Below the pieces are notes generated by a model that worked only from the letters and a program-made list of their open reading frames with translations, searched no databases and was not told where the DNA came from. From positions 1 through 64,000 of the forward strand of contig NZ_JACB01000006.1 in the NCBI RefSeq assembly GCF_000520975.1: a stretch of 64,000 nucleotides of DNA. Reading direction: 5' to 3'. The position numbers were made by a program, and so were the translations under genes. The first letter of the stretch is position 1. Each line of letters starts with the position of its first letter. The stretch comes from Aquimarina megaterium XH134 (GTDB lineage Bacteria > Bacteroidota > Bacteroidia > Flavobacteriales > Flavobacteriaceae). Below, piece by piece: positions 18,741 to 29,016 of the stretch.

Positions 18741-20234
18741 ATGAATACTATAAAATTATTAGCCGCATTTCTTTTGTTTGTTAATGTTATACAAGCTCAG
18801 ACAAAAAATGTTTTTTTAGAAAGAGAATTCTGGAAGACTAATCCTTCAATAGAAGTTATAGACCAGAAAATTACAGAAGGTAATAGTGCAACAGTATTAA
18901 ACAAAAATGGATTTGATGCTGTAGTATATGCTATTTTAGAAAACGCAGATAATGCAATAATAAAACACTTGCTTTCTAAAAAAGGGAATGGCGTTAACAA
19001 GTTAACCCATGATAAACGAACCTATGTATTTTGGGCAGCTTATAAAGGAAATCTTGAATTGGTAAAACATCTCATTAATAATAATGCCAGATTAGATTTA
19101 AAAGATTCACACAATTTTTCACCATTAACTTTTGCTGCCGTCGCAGGACAAACTAATACAGAAATCTACGATGTGTTTATAAAAAACGGGATTGATGTTA
19201 AAAGTGATTTAGATGAAAAAGGAGCCAATGCTTTATTACTATTAATTGGTCATTTAAAAGATTTTGAACTTGTAGATTATTTTGTAGGCAAAGGACTTAA
19301 TCTTGATAGTATAGACAACCATGGAAACGGAGCTTTTAACTATACAGCTTATAAGGGCAACAAAACCATGTTGGAGTTATTAATAAAAAAGGGATTGCCT
19401 TATAAAAATCCAAGTGCCAACGGGGATAACGCTATTTTGGCAGCTACTATAGGCTCACGTAGCGGTTATAATCCATTGAGTTTTATCAAGTACTTAGAAG
19501 GTTTAGGCATTAACCCGAACATTACTAATAAAGATGGAATAACACCACTGCATAACATCGCTTATGGTAATAAAGACTTAAACACATTCAACTACTTTTT
19601 AGATAAAGGGGTAAATAGTAATCAAAAGGATGATAAAGGTAATACTCCTTTGTTAAATGCATCTCATAGCAATACCTTAGAGGTAGTAAAATTATTGGTA
19701 AAAAAGACAAATGATGTAAATACCACTAATAAAGAGGGGCATTCTGCGTTAACCAATGCTATAAAAAACAACACAATAGATGTAGTTGATTTTTTAATAA
19801 GTCAAAAAGCCGATGTAAATGTTATCGATTCTAAAGGAAATAATTTGGTATACTACACACTAAAATCGTATAATCCCAACAAGGTTGATCAATTCAAAAA
19901 GAAAATAGTCGCTTTGACTAAAAAAGGATTTGATATTGCCAAGCCTCAAAAAAATGGAAATACATTATATCATTTAGCTATAGAGAAAAACGATCTGGAG
20001 TTATTAAAAATGATTCCTGATTATAATATCGATATCAATGCTAAGAATAAAGAGGGAATTACAGTCTTACATAAAGCAGCAATGAGTGCTAAGAATAATA
20101 AAATCTTAACATATTTATTATCTATTGGAGCCGATAAGACCATTAAAACTGATTTTGAAGAATCTGTATTTGATTTGGCAAGTGAAAATGAAGTATTAAA
20201 GGGAAACAACGTAGATTTAAATTTCTTAAAATAA
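18741..20234 (+). CDS. Secreted ankyrin-repeat protein
   Basis: The 497-residue protein starts at the ATG at 18741, which begins a good signal peptide (MNTIKLLAAFLLFVNVIQAQ). An upstream in-frame start at 18618 would lie inside the receptor gene and lacks a signal. The mature part is a run of ankyrin repeats (for example THDKRTYVFWAAYKGNLELV, DGITPLHNIAYGNKDLNTF, KDDKGNTPLLNASHSNTLEVV) to the C-terminus. Ankyrin proteins with export signals are rare among iron-uptake operons. It could be a periplasmic scaffold or protector for the neighbouring proteins. Confidence 0.88.
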   Translation: MNTIKLLAAFLLFVNVIQAQTKNVFLEREFWKTNPSIEVIDQKITEGNSATVLNKNGFDAVVYAILENADNAIIKHLLSKKGNGVNKLTHDKRTYVFWAAYKGNLELVKHLINNNARLDLKDSHNFSPLTFAAVAGQTNTEIYDVFIKNGIDVKSDLDEKGANALLLLIGHLKDFELVDYFVGKGLNLDSIDNHGNGAFNYTAYKGNKTMLELLIKKGLPYKNPSANGDNAILAATIGSRSGYNPLSFIKYLEGLGINPNITNKDGITPLHNIAYGNKDLNTFNYFLDKGVNSNQKDDKGNTPLLNASHSNTLEVVKLLVKKTNDVNTTNKEGHSALTNAIKNNTIDVVDFLISQKADVNVIDSKGNNLVYYTLKSYNPNKVDQFKKKIVALTKKGFDIAKPQKNGNTLYHLAIEKNDLELLKMIPDYNIDINAKNKEGITVLHKAAMSAKNNKILTYLLSIGADKTIKTDFEESVFDLASENEVLKGNNVDLNFLK

Positions 20235-20235
20235 A

Positions 20236-20730
20236 ATGAAAAAAATAGTAACATTTAAACTGTTTCCGATAATAGCATTTGCCATTTTTACAGTATTTGG
20301 GTTTAAAAGTACTACAGATAGTAATACTTATAAATGCATGATACAAATGACAAATTATACGGGAGAAGGTGCATATATCGTTATTTCTTTATTAGACCCG
20401 AACGGAAACTACGAAAAAACACTATTTGTACAAGGTGATGATGAAGAATGGTACCATGATATTACAGATTGGTGGAAATTCTATGGAAAAAAACGTCAAG
20501 ACATTGATGCGATCACAGGAGCAACTGTAAGTGGCGGTGGACGATCTATCAATATTATTGAAATTGAAAACGATAAGATAGACTCTGGCTATAAGATACG
20601 TTTTGAATCCGCTGTAGAAGATCAAGAGTATTATAAAGATGATGTAGAGTTTGAGTTAACATCTGAAACTGTAAAAAGTAAAGTTGAAGGAAAAGGATTT
20701 ATACGATATATTCGTATGATGCCACAATAA
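20236..20730 (+). CDS. DUF2271-like periplasmic protein
   Basis: The 164-residue product has a signal peptide (to about 23) and the pattern of the DUF2271 family: a beta-strand YIVISLLDPNGNYEKTLFVQGDD, a WWK segment and the motif DAITGATVSGGG. DUF2271 genes often sit next to PepSY-domain reductases and TonB receptors, as here. It starts one base after the ankyrin gene stops, so the two are coupled. The likely role is as a periplasmic accessory in iron release (inference). Confidence 0.75.
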   Translation: MKKIVTFKLFPIIAFAIFTVFGFKSTTDSNTYKCMIQMTNYTGEGAYIVISLLDPNGNYEKTLFVQGDDEEWYHDITDWWKFYGKKRQDIDAITGATVSGGGRSINIIEIENDKIDSGYKIRFESAVEDQEYYKDDVEFELTSETVKSKVEGKGFIRYIRMMPQ

Positions 20731-20742
20731 CAATACGATTAA

Positions 20743-22944
20743 ATGACAATTTCAATTTGGAGATATAGCCACCTTGCTTTGGCTATATCTTCATTTGCTT
20801 TTATACTTATAGCCTCTTTAACAGGGATTATTTTAGCATTCGAACCTATATCGAATCAGCTAGAGCCTTATGCTGCAAACAACACAAAAAATCTCACTCT
20901 TGCACAAACCATAACAGTATTGCAAAAACATTATGATGAAATAATTGAAATTGAAATTGATAATAATGATTTTGTATCAGCCTCGGTAATTACCAAAGAA
21001 GGAAAAAACAAAACCTTTTATGTCGACCCGCTAACTGGTAAAAAAGTAGGTGATATTATCGAAAAAGCTCCCGTCTTTAAGTTTGCGACCAATCTACATC
21101 GTTCTTTATTTCTAAAAAGTACTGGTCGTTTTTTTGTGGGACTAGTTTCTTTTATATTATTTTTAATTGCAACAACCGGAGTTCTTTTAATTATTAAAAG
21201 ACAACAAGGTATACGTCGTTTTTTTTCTAAAGTTATAAAGGAGAATTTTGAACAATATTACCACATACAAATAGGCCGATTAACATTAATTCCTATCATT
21301 ATAATAGCCCTAACTGGTGTATACTTGTCACTAGAAAAATTTTCACTGCTACCATCCAATATCGTTAAACATCAAATAGATTTTGAGAATATAAAAGAAA
21401 TTCCCAAACAGCAAATCAAAGATTTTGAAGTTTTTAATCAAATGCAGTTAAAACATGTTAGAAAAGTAGAATTCCCTTTTTCTGATGATCCCGAGGATTA
21501 TTTTCATATAAAACTATCTGATAGAGAATTGAATATTAATCAATTTACAGGCGATGTATTAAGCGAAGTAGAGTATCCTTTTAATACATTACTATCACAT
21601 TGGAGCTTGGTGTTACATACAGGTCAAGGAAGTATCCTATGGTCTGTCATCCTACTTATTTCTAGCTGCTCTATTTTGTTCTTTATGTATTCAGGTTTTT
21701 TAATGACTCTAAAACGAAGAAAGAAAAGTCTGGTACTAAAAAATGTTTATCATAAAGACAAATCTGAATACATCATCTTGGTTGGGTCAGAAACCGGAAA
21801 CACATTTGATTATGCAAGACTCTTCTATGATGCTTTAATTGATTTGGGAAAAACGGTCTTTATTTCAGAATTAAACAAGTATTCCTCCTATAAAAAAGCA
21901 GAGCATTTAGTCGTATTTACAGCAACTTATGGTAAGGGAGAACCTCCTACAAATGCAAAGAGCTTTGAGCAATCTTTTAAAAAAATCGAACCTAAAAAAG
22001 AAATGAAATTTTCGGTTGTCGGTTTCGGTTCATTAGCGTATCCTGATTTTTGTAAGTACGCGATAGACATTGACAAAATGTTACAATCTCATCCAAAATT
22101 TAAATCGATTGCAGAACTATACTCTATACATAACCAATCTTATGAATCTTTTAAAAACTGGTCTTTAAAATGGGGAGAAAAGATTGATTTACCCATACAA
22201 GTAAAACAGTTACAAAAGACCACAAAATCTAAAAACAATAAACGGTTCTCTATTGTTCATAGATCGCCACTCAATAATGATAACACCTTCATACTTCGTT
22301 TACGTCCAGAAGAAAAAATACGGTTTACATCAGGAGATTTACTAGCTTTTTATCCAGAAGGCAATGCTGTCGAACGCCTGTACTCTATTGGTAAAATTGA
22401 TGACGATATTCTTTTGAGTATTAAAAAGCATGAATTCGGAATATGTTCGACTTATTTTAGTAAGCTTAGTAAAAATGATAGCATTACGGCATCAATAAAG
22501 CGAAATCCTGATTTTAATTTCCCAACCTATGCAAAAGAGGTTATTATGATTGCAAACGGAACAGGAATAGCTCCTTTTTTAGGAATGATTAGTAAAAACA
22601 ATAAGAAAATAAAAACACATCTATTTTGGGGAGGAAGAAATAAACAATCTAATGAATTGTATAACGAAATAATTCAGGACAGTTTAAAAGACAATAATTT
22701 AACTACTTTTTATCCTGCCTATTCTAGAGCTCAACCAGAAAAAATATATGTACAACATGTACTAAAAAGAAATGGTAATCTAATTACAAAAACATTAGAC
22801 AAAAACGGAGTTATACTAATTTGTGGATCTGTTATCATGCAAAAAGAGGTTATTAATCTCTTAGATAAAATATGTAGAGAATTTAATAATAAACCAATAA
22901 GTCATTATCAAAATAAAGGACAGCTTAAAATGGATTGTTACTAA
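20743..22944 (+). CDS. PepSY membrane protein fused to flavodoxin/FAD-NAD(P)H reductase
   Basis: The 733-residue protein has an N-terminal PepSY-associated membrane region (helices near 10-35, 128-155, 178-198 and 295-318). A flavodoxin-like FMN domain follows (about 345-480, VGSETGNTFDYARLFYDAL and TATYGKGEPPTNA), then a ferredoxin-reductase module (about 500-733) with RLYSIG for FAD, GTGIAPFLG for the nucleotide and FWGGRN. The family passes electrons from NAD(P)H across the inner membrane, in several known cases to reduce ferric siderophores. It closes the operon that begins at 15323. Confidence 0.88.
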   Translation: MTISIWRYSHLALAISSFAFILIASLTGIILAFEPISNQLEPYAANNTKNLTLAQTITVLQKHYDEIIEIEIDNNDFVSASVITKEGKNKTFYVDPLTGKKVGDIIEKAPVFKFATNLHRSLFLKSTGRFFVGLVSFILFLIATTGVLLIIKRQQGIRRFFSKVIKENFEQYYHIQIGRLTLIPIIIIALTGVYLSLEKFSLLPSNIVKHQIDFENIKEIPKQQIKDFEVFNQMQLKHVRKVEFPFSDDPEDYFHIKLSDRELNINQFTGDVLSEVEYPFNTLLSHWSLVLHTGQGSILWSVILLISSCSILFFMYSGFLMTLKRRKKSLVLKNVYHKDKSEYIILVGSETGNTFDYARLFYDALIDLGKTVFISELNKYSSYKKAEHLVVFTATYGKGEPPTNAKSFEQSFKKIEPKKEMKFSVVGFGSLAYPDFCKYAIDIDKMLQSHPKFKSIAELYSIHNQSYESFKNWSLKWGEKIDLPIQVKQLQKTTKSKNNKRFSIVHRSPLNNDNTFILRLRPEEKIRFTSGDLLAFYPEGNAVERLYSIGKIDDDILLSIKKHEFGICSTYFSKLSKNDSITASIKRNPDFNFPTYAKEVIMIANGTGIAPFLGMISKNNKKIKTHLFWGGRNKQSNELYNEIIQDSLKDNNLTTFYPAYSRAQPEKIYVQHVLKRNGNLITKTLDKNGVILICGSVIMQKEVINLLDKICREFNNKPISHYQNKGQLKMDCY

Positions 22945-22977
22945 TTTTTAGAACTCTTAATATATTCTAATCAAAAA

Positions 22978-23007
22978 AAAACCTGACAAGTTAAACTCAT
23001 CAGGTTT
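22978..23007 (+). terminator. Terminator of the iron-uptake operon
   Basis: AAACCTGA and TCAGGTTT pair across a 13-nt loop, beginning 35 bp after the reductase stop. The A-rich left flank suggests it could work in both directions. Confidence 0.65.
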
Positions 23008-23125
23008 ATAAATAGACACTAAATTAAGGGCAACCTTTACAAATCAAATCATTACTACTTATTATTATTAACCCCTTAATTTCCTCTATTTTTAAAGACA
23101 TCTAGTTCAAGGCCTACCCAAAAAA

Positions 23126-23581
23126 CTATCCCTCTTTATTTTCACCACTTTCGTAACCCATTGTGATGTTATCTATTGCATTTTTTAATGTAGTATCAAT
23201 TTCTTTTAGGGCACCATCAATTTTGGAAGAATAATATTTATATTCTCTACCATTAAAACGCAATGTAGTAATTGGCTTATCTCTCACTTTTTTAAAAGTC
23301 AAATCTTCGTATGAACCTTTATTTAGCATCGTTTGTAACGCTCTAAGTTCCTGTTCTTCTAGTTTAGCTTTTATATTTCCTTTTACAGAAACGTGGTGTA
23401 TTCCCGAGTAAGAGACCGAGCCATCTTCATATATCCATACATCATACACCGGGCATTTTCCCATACAAGATCCTTTTGAATAATATACCAGCGCTTTATC
23501 TTTTGATGTATTTACAGCAGCATTTTTGGTGGATTGACAAGAGAAACTTACCATTATTAATATTATCATTACATATTTCAT
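23126..23581 (-). CDS. DUF6438-like lipoprotein
   Basis: The 151-residue protein has a lipobox (VSFSC, Cys15). It also has a conserved GSCMGKCPVYDVWIYEDGSVSYSG block (about 37-60), which resembles DUF6438 proteins of Bacteroidota. The two cysteines in CMGKC could form a disulfide or bind metal. The function is unknown. It lies 63 bp downstream of the metallopeptidase-like lipoprotein gene on the same strand and may be co-transcribed. Confidence 0.65.
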   Translation of the reverse strand: MKYVMIILIMVSFSCQSTKNAAVNTSKDKALVYYSKGSCMGKCPVYDVWIYEDGSVSYSGIHHVSVKGNIKAKLEEQELRALQTMLNKGSYEDLTFKKVRDKPITTLRFNGREYKYYSSKIDGALKEIDTTLKNAIDNITMGYESGENKEG

Positions 23582-23644
23582 ACACTATCTTTTTTAAGTA
23601 GTAGTGGTTTGAATGACCAAATCACTGCTACAATTTTTATCATT

Positions 23645-24637
23645 CTAATGCTTGTGAATACTACAGTGTGTTTTATTTTTATTACCGAAAGTATTTGCAT
23701 TTTTCCATGATCCGGGCAATGGTAGGAAGCTTCTACTACTTTTTGCGATATTTCCTCTTATATAATTTCGCAGTTTTATCATTTCTGCATTATCATACAT
23801 CATCTGGATCTTTTTTTCTGCTCTACTGCTTCCATTTACTCCTCCTGCTCTGGTCACAAACGTTGCAAAGATCTCTGCGATATCTTCTCCGGGATTGGTA
23901 GAAGCATATTGCGTTACATAGCGTTCTTTGTATTTATCATAAAATTTTTGTGCATCATTTTGATTATTCACTTTTCGAAATTCTTCCCAGATATCGGCCC
24001 AATGATTTTGATATAGTTTATTGATATTAGAATTATCTCTGGAGCATCCTTCTCCTGTAAAGAAATTTTTGCAATCGCCTTGAGATACAGAAGAATCAAC
24101 CTGTACTTTATCCAAAGTGATGATATGTCCAAATTCGTGCACTATAGTATAGGCCAGTTCTCCTCTTGCATTAAATCCTCCTTGATATGCAAAATCTATC
24201 GCGATACCCATCTGCCATTTCGAGAGGTCCTGTGTTCTTTCTACTACATATCCAGCGGTTCCATCATTCTCGCCAGCAAAAATTACAAATTCACTCATTT
24301 TTGATCTATAATCGGGCGGAACAATTTTTTTTACCAAGTCCCATATTTCCTCATGCTTTTTAGTATCTTTTTGAAACTCTAACAGTTTCCCAGTTACTTT
24401 ATAATCTTTTTCTTTTATGATTTTATCGCCATCAACTTTATAAAGAGTTATACTTCCACCATCACCACTAGTCCCACTGTCAGTTCCTGTATCGCCACCA
24501 GTAGTACCTTGGGTATCTGTATTCGAATTCGGCTGTGGGCCGGCTGCATCATCATCTTTGCTGCAGGATTGAATAGAAATTGTCGCTATACTCAGAAAAA
24601 TGATCAGTATATAATTCCATTTTTTCACGTTCTTCAT
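23645..24637 (-). CDS. Lipoprotein with HExxH zinc-metallopeptidase-like domain
   Basis: The 330-residue protein has a lipobox (SIQSC, about Cys25) and a low-complexity Thr/Gly/Asp/Ser linker (35-60). A domain with VHEFGHIITLD (about 165-175) supplies a gluzincin-like HExxH, and the later PGEDIAEIFATFV could give the third, acidic ligand. This is the pattern of extracytoplasmic zinc peptidases. The family is otherwise not recognised. It lies upstream of the DUF6438-like lipoprotein gene. Confidence 0.7.
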   Translation of the reverse strand: MKNVKKWNYILIIFLSIATISIQSCSKDDDAAGPQPNSNTDTQGTTGGDTGTDSGTSGDGGSITLYKVDGDKIIKEKDYKVTGKLLEFQKDTKKHEEIWDLVKKIVPPDYRSKMSEFVIFAGENDGTAGYVVERTQDLSKWQMGIAIDFAYQGGFNARGELAYTIVHEFGHIITLDKVQVDSSVSQGDCKNFFTGEGCSRDNSNINKLYQNHWADIWEEFRKVNNQNDAQKFYDKYKERYVTQYASTNPGEDIAEIFATFVTRAGGVNGSSRAEKKIQMMYDNAEMIKLRNYIRGNIAKSSRSFLPLPGSWKNANTFGNKNKTHCSIHKH

Positions 24638-24904
24638 GGTTTATTTTGGGTTAAAAATTAAACGTCCTTTCTTACACAACAGTGAACTTCTAAAACACCC
24701 TATTTTTTTATTTACTTTTTTTTAAAATCTTCTAAAAAAAATTTAGAAATAGGGTAAAAGCAAAATATACTGTTGTTATAGTATATGGAGATATCATTAC
24801 AATAAAAGCTTAAGTAAAAGGCATTAGTAGAAAGAAAAAACAACATCTTTCTATACTTTTTCTTTAAATACCGTAGTTTTGAAAAAAAGCTAAGTATTTC
24901 TAAG

Positions 24905-25423
24905 ATGTCAGAAAAACAAAAGTCTGTTTGTGATGAAAAAAACTTTAGAATAATTTTTGATAATCATTCTGAAGTGATCCTGAATTTCATTTATTATAAG
25001 TGTGGAGATATGAAACAGGCAGAAGACATAACGCAGGATGCTTTTGTAAAACTTTGGAAAAATTGCAAGAAAGTACTTTTTGGTAAAGCAAAATCATTTT
25101 TAATGAAAGTAGCTCAAAACGCTTTTTTTAATGAGCTGAATCATGAAAAAGTAATCCTAAAATACAATCAGCAAAGCTTCTCTTCTATTCAATATGATTA
25201 TAGTCCCGAGTTTTTAATGGAAGAAAAAGAGTTCATGGTAAAATTACAACGTAGTATTTCTGAACTCCCGCCAAAGCAAAGAGAAGTCTTTCTATTAAGC
25301 AGAAAAGACAAGAAAACCTATAAAGAAATTGCCGAGATTATTGGGTTAACCCAAAAAGCAGTAGAGCGAAGAATGCATTTAGCATTATTAGAATTAAGAG
25401 AAAAATTAGGGCGCGCGGTTTAA
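24905..25423 (+). CDS. FecI-like ECF sigma factor
   Basis: The 172-residue protein has region 2 (NFIYYKCGDMKQAEDITQDAFVKLWKN in part) and region 4 (LPPKQREVFLLSRKDKKTYKEIAEIIGLTQKAVERRMHLAL in part). It is followed after 15 bp by a FecR-like anti-sigma gene and then a TonB receptor, the standard cell-surface-signalling arrangement. A possible -7 element TAGTTTTG lies at 24874-24881, 24 bp before the start codon. Confidence 0.93.
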   Translation: MSEKQKSVCDEKNFRIIFDNHSEVILNFIYYKCGDMKQAEDITQDAFVKLWKNCKKVLFGKAKSFLMKVAQNAFFNELNHEKVILKYNQQSFSSIQYDYSPEFLMEEKEFMVKLQRSISELPPKQREVFLLSRKDKKTYKEIAEIIGLTQKAVERRMHLALLELREKLGRAV

Positions 25424-25438
25424 CAAGAGAATAAAAAA

Positions 25439-26347
25439 ATGGAAAAGTCAGATAACATAGATGTTTTTTTAGCCAAATGGGCCAGCGGTGAATTATCCGA
25501 AGAAGAAATCAATGCTTTCAAAAAATCTAAGGATTATATTTTATACGAAACTATTCTAGAAGGAACAAAGTTACTCGAAGTCCCAACGGTAGATAGAGAA
25601 AAACTTTTTGATCGTATTCAAGAAGATATCTCTAAAGAGAAAAAAGTAATCTCTTTAATTCCTGGGTGGGCATATGCAATTGCTGCAAGTATTGCACTTA
25701 TTCTGGGCTACACTTTATTTTTTAATCAAAACATTACACATCAATCCGGATTTGGAGAACGACTAGCAATAACACTTCCTGATGGTTCTGAAGCAATTTT
25801 GAATGCCAAATCAAAACTATACTATAAAAAAGGAAGCTGGGAAAATACAGAACGAATCGTATTTTTAGATGGAGAAGCCTTTTTTAAAGTGAAAAAAGGA
25901 AATACATTTACCGTAAAATCTGATAACAACTCTGTATCGGTATTAGGCACACAATTTAACGTTAATGCTTCTTCTAAATTTTTTGAGGTAATCTGTTACG
26001 AAGGTAAAGTGAAAGTAGAAAATGGAATTTCTTCGAAAATTATTACCAAAGGACAAGCAGTAAGAAGTATTGATTCATCATTCGAAGAATGGGAATTAAA
26101 TGATACTGCTCCTTCATGGACTGCAGGAGAAAGTAGCTTTGTCAACACCCCATTACAACAGGTGATATCTGCTCTCGAAAAACAATATAAAATTACTATT
26201 AAAAGTGAGCGTATTGGTATCGATCAGCGATACAGTGGTGGGTTTGCCCATGATAATTTGCAAAATGCTTTGCATACTATTTTTGATGCAATGGATATTA
26301 AGTTTATTTTTATAGACAAGAATACTGTAGAATTGTCTAAAGAATAA
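25439..26347 (+). CDS. FecR-like transmembrane anti-sigma factor
   Basis: The 302-residue protein has a cytoplasmic N-terminal helix region (about 1-70) that would bind the sigma factor. One membrane helix follows (about 75-95, WAYAIAASIALILGYTLFF), then the periplasmic FecR domain (LPDGSEAILNAKSKLYYKKG, VLGTQFNVNA) and a C-terminal STN-contacting domain. It relays ligand binding by the receptor encoded immediately downstream. The stop codon abuts the receptor start. Confidence 0.93.
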   Translation: MEKSDNIDVFLAKWASGELSEEEINAFKKSKDYILYETILEGTKLLEVPTVDREKLFDRIQEDISKEKKVISLIPGWAYAIAASIALILGYTLFFNQNITHQSGFGERLAITLPDGSEAILNAKSKLYYKKGSWENTERIVFLDGEAFFKVKKGNTFTVKSDNNSVSVLGTQFNVNASSKFFEVICYEGKVKVENGISSKIITKGQAVRSIDSSFEEWELNDTAPSWTAGESSFVNTPLQQVISALEKQYKITIKSERIGIDQRYSGGFAHDNLQNALHTIFDAMDIKFIFIDKNTVELSKE

Positions 26348-28906
26348 ATGAAATACCACTTTTTATTGCTTATTTTTCTTTTTTTTCTAACTGCAAATGC
26401 TCAAGAAAAAAAGAAAGACATACATTATATTGACCTCTCATTAGACGGTTTTCTAACCGAAATGGAAGGGCTTTTTGATGTAAAATTTTCTTATAACACC
26501 TCGTCATTCACAGACATAACGATCACCGTAGATCAAGATGCTATATCTTTAGACGAAATTATAGCAATAATATCTAGTCAATTTCCCATACATTTTACGC
26601 AAGTTGATGAACGGTACTACGTTGTTAAACTTAATAAAACAACTTCTTTTTGTGGATATCTAACCGATGAAACCCACACCCCTATTGAGGGAGCAACTAT
26701 ACTTAACGAAGTAAAAAAAACAGGGACCTCATCTGATGATAAAGGTTTTTTTTCTTTAAAAGATAATAGCATATCAGATACTTTAACTATTTCATATCTT
26801 GGATATAAAACCATTGCTATCCCTCTTAAAAAAGTAATCAACAAAAAATGTGACACCTACATTCTGTCTCCCGAAGATTTTGTGTTAAACGAAGTCATAA
26901 TAAAAGAATATCTAACCTCTGGAATAGTAAAAACCAGAGATGGCTCGGTTAAAATTCAACCAAATAATTTAAATATAATTTCGGGATTATCTGAGCCCGA
27001 TATTTTGCAAAATATTCAACTATTACCTGGGATCGAAAGTCCGCTCGAAACCGCTTCGGGGATTTATATAAGAGGTGGTACTCCCGATCAAAACCTAATT
27101 CTATGGGACGGTATTAAAATGTATAATTCTGATCACTTTTTTGGGCTTATTTCTGCTTTCAATCCATACATCACCAAAGATATTACCATATACAAAAGTG
27201 GAACCCAACCTATTTATGGAGATCGGGTCTCGGGAGTTATTGACATCAAAACAGATCAAACTGTACCCGATACAACACAAGGAGGTATAGGAATTAATAT
27301 GACTCATGCCGATGGGTATTTAAAACTTCCTATTTCTAAAAAAACTGCTGTTTTACTATCGGCCAGAAGATCTATTACCGATGTTATTGATACTCCAACA
27401 ATTAACACTTACTCTAACCGGGCTTTTCAGAATACAAGTATTACTGATAACAGATCTATTTTTGATCCTGAATCTTCAGAAAATAAAGAGCTATTTTATT
27501 TTACCGATGTAACCCTAAAATTAATTGCCAATCTTTCTAAAAAACACGATATCTCTATTTCTAATTTGTTTACTCAAAACAAACTTGATTATTCTTTTAA
27601 GGATTCTCAATTTGCAGATATGTCACAAGATAAGCTGGCTATTAAAAATTTTGGAACAAATATTTCCTGGGATAGCAAGTGGGGTTCTCGATTCTCTACA
27701 AAAACACAATTTTCATATTCTGAATATGTACTCGAATACCAGGGGAGAAATCTCTTTATTAATCAAGATCTAACTATCGAAAAAGAAAATGCCATCGAAG
27801 AATACGGAGTGTTATTTCATTCTGACTGGACTATTAATCCTCATTTCACTTTTTCTAATGGATATCAATTCTACCATAATCAGGTAGCATTTTATCTAAA
27901 AGAAAATGATGCTGAAGTTGGAAATTATCAAGAGAATCCTACTCATAGTTTTTATTCTCAATTACAATATAGTTCTCCCAAAACATGGTTGATTAGTCTT
28001 GGGGTAAGAGGAAATTATTACGCTGCATTACAATCTACTTTTATCGAACCCAGATTCTATGTAGAACGAAAAATAGGAAAGCATTTTAGGGTTAAAGGAT
28101 CTGCAGAAGTCAAAAATCAATCTATTAGCCAGGTGATTGAGTTTGCTACTTTTAATTTTGGTCTCGAAAATCAGTTATGGGTCGCAGCGCAAGAAGATGA
28201 TATCCCATTGTTGAGAAGTCAACAATACACGCTGGGCACTCTTTTTCATAAAAAAAATTGGAACATTGAGATAGACACCTATTACAAAAAGATAAAAGGA
28301 CTTACTTCGCTAACCAGAGGGTTTGAGTCTACTTCTGGTGATCTGTCTGAAGGAGAAAGTATCTCTACGGGAATAGATCTATTAATTAAAAAGAAAGCAG
28401 GTAAGTACTCTACCTGGCTTGGGTATTCATTTTCTGATACCGAGTTCATATTTAATACCCTTAATCAGGGTAAAGCGTTTAAAGGAAATAATAATATCAC
28501 GCATTCTGTTTCTTGGTCTCATGCTTATCAGTGGAAGAAATTTCAGTTTTCTTTGGGGTGGAAATATCGTACCGGTACCCCATATACTCCTGCATTAGGA
28601 TTTACAATAGTAGATAATCAACCCATTGTTCAATACGGTGCTATAAATTCTAAGTCACTACCCGATTATCACAGACTGGATTTTTCTGTAGTATATGATT
28701 TTAACTGGTCATCAAAAAATGATAGAATAAAAAGCCGCCTGGGCTTCTCTTTATTAAACCTATATGGGAGAAAAAATATTTTAGATCGAAGTTATCCACT
28801 CTATCAATTAACCGATAGTGAAAATAATATTTCTTACGAATTAAGAGAAATCAATAAATCTTCTCTTAATATTACTCCTAATGTTACATTTAGACTAAGT
28901 TTTTAA
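26348..28906 (+). CDS. FecA-type TonB-dependent receptor with STN signalling domain
   Basis: The 852-residue protein has a signal peptide (to about 18) and an STN/secretin-TonB N-terminal domain (about 22-98, LDGFLTEMEGLFDVKFSYN) that contacts FecR. A CarboxypepD-like domain follows (about 100-175), then a plug (about 195-300, GIYIRGGTPDQNLILWDG) and a barrel ending in an aromatic strand (NVTFRLSF). The ATG directly follows the FecR stop codon. No SusD partner follows, so the ligand may be an iron complex or a peptide rather than a polysaccharide. Confidence 0.92.
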   Translation: MKYHFLLLIFLFFLTANAQEKKKDIHYIDLSLDGFLTEMEGLFDVKFSYNTSSFTDITITVDQDAISLDEIIAIISSQFPIHFTQVDERYYVVKLNKTTSFCGYLTDETHTPIEGATILNEVKKTGTSSDDKGFFSLKDNSISDTLTISYLGYKTIAIPLKKVINKKCDTYILSPEDFVLNEVIIKEYLTSGIVKTRDGSVKIQPNNLNIISGLSEPDILQNIQLLPGIESPLETASGIYIRGGTPDQNLILWDGIKMYNSDHFFGLISAFNPYITKDITIYKSGTQPIYGDRVSGVIDIKTDQTVPDTTQGGIGINMTHADGYLKLPISKKTAVLLSARRSITDVIDTPTINTYSNRAFQNTSITDNRSIFDPESSENKELFYFTDVTLKLIANLSKKHDISISNLFTQNKLDYSFKDSQFADMSQDKLAIKNFGTNISWDSKWGSRFSTKTQFSYSEYVLEYQGRNLFINQDLTIEKENAIEEYGVLFHSDWTINPHFTFSNGYQFYHNQVAFYLKENDAEVGNYQENPTHSFYSQLQYSSPKTWLISLGVRGNYYAALQSTFIEPRFYVERKIGKHFRVKGSAEVKNQSISQVIEFATFNFGLENQLWVAAQEDDIPLLRSQQYTLGTLFHKKNWNIEIDTYYKKIKGLTSLTRGFESTSGDLSEGESISTGIDLLIKKKAGKYSTWLGYSFSDTEFIFNTLNQGKAFKGNNNITHSVSWSHAYQWKKFQFSLGWKYRTGTPYTPALGFTIVDNQPIVQYGAINSKSLPDYHRLDFSVVYDFNWSSKNDRIKSRLGFSLLNLYGRKNILDRSYPLYQLTDSENNISYELREINKSSLNITPNVTFRLSF

Positions 28907-28927
28907 ATCATTGTTTCTTTATATATA

Positions 28928-28956
28928 AAAAACTCCTCAAGTTTTGAGGAGTTTTT
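28928..28956 (+). terminator. Terminator of the FecI-FecR-receptor operon
   Basis: AAAAACTCCTCAA and TTGAGGAGTTTTT form a 13-bp stem with a 3-nt loop, 21 bp after the receptor stop. It can also act for minus-strand transcripts. Confidence 0.85.
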
Positions 28957-29016
28957 ATCATGAGTATAAAGAATTAGTTTAAATAGGCTAGTTCATAATT
29001 TTTTGCATCAATAGCA

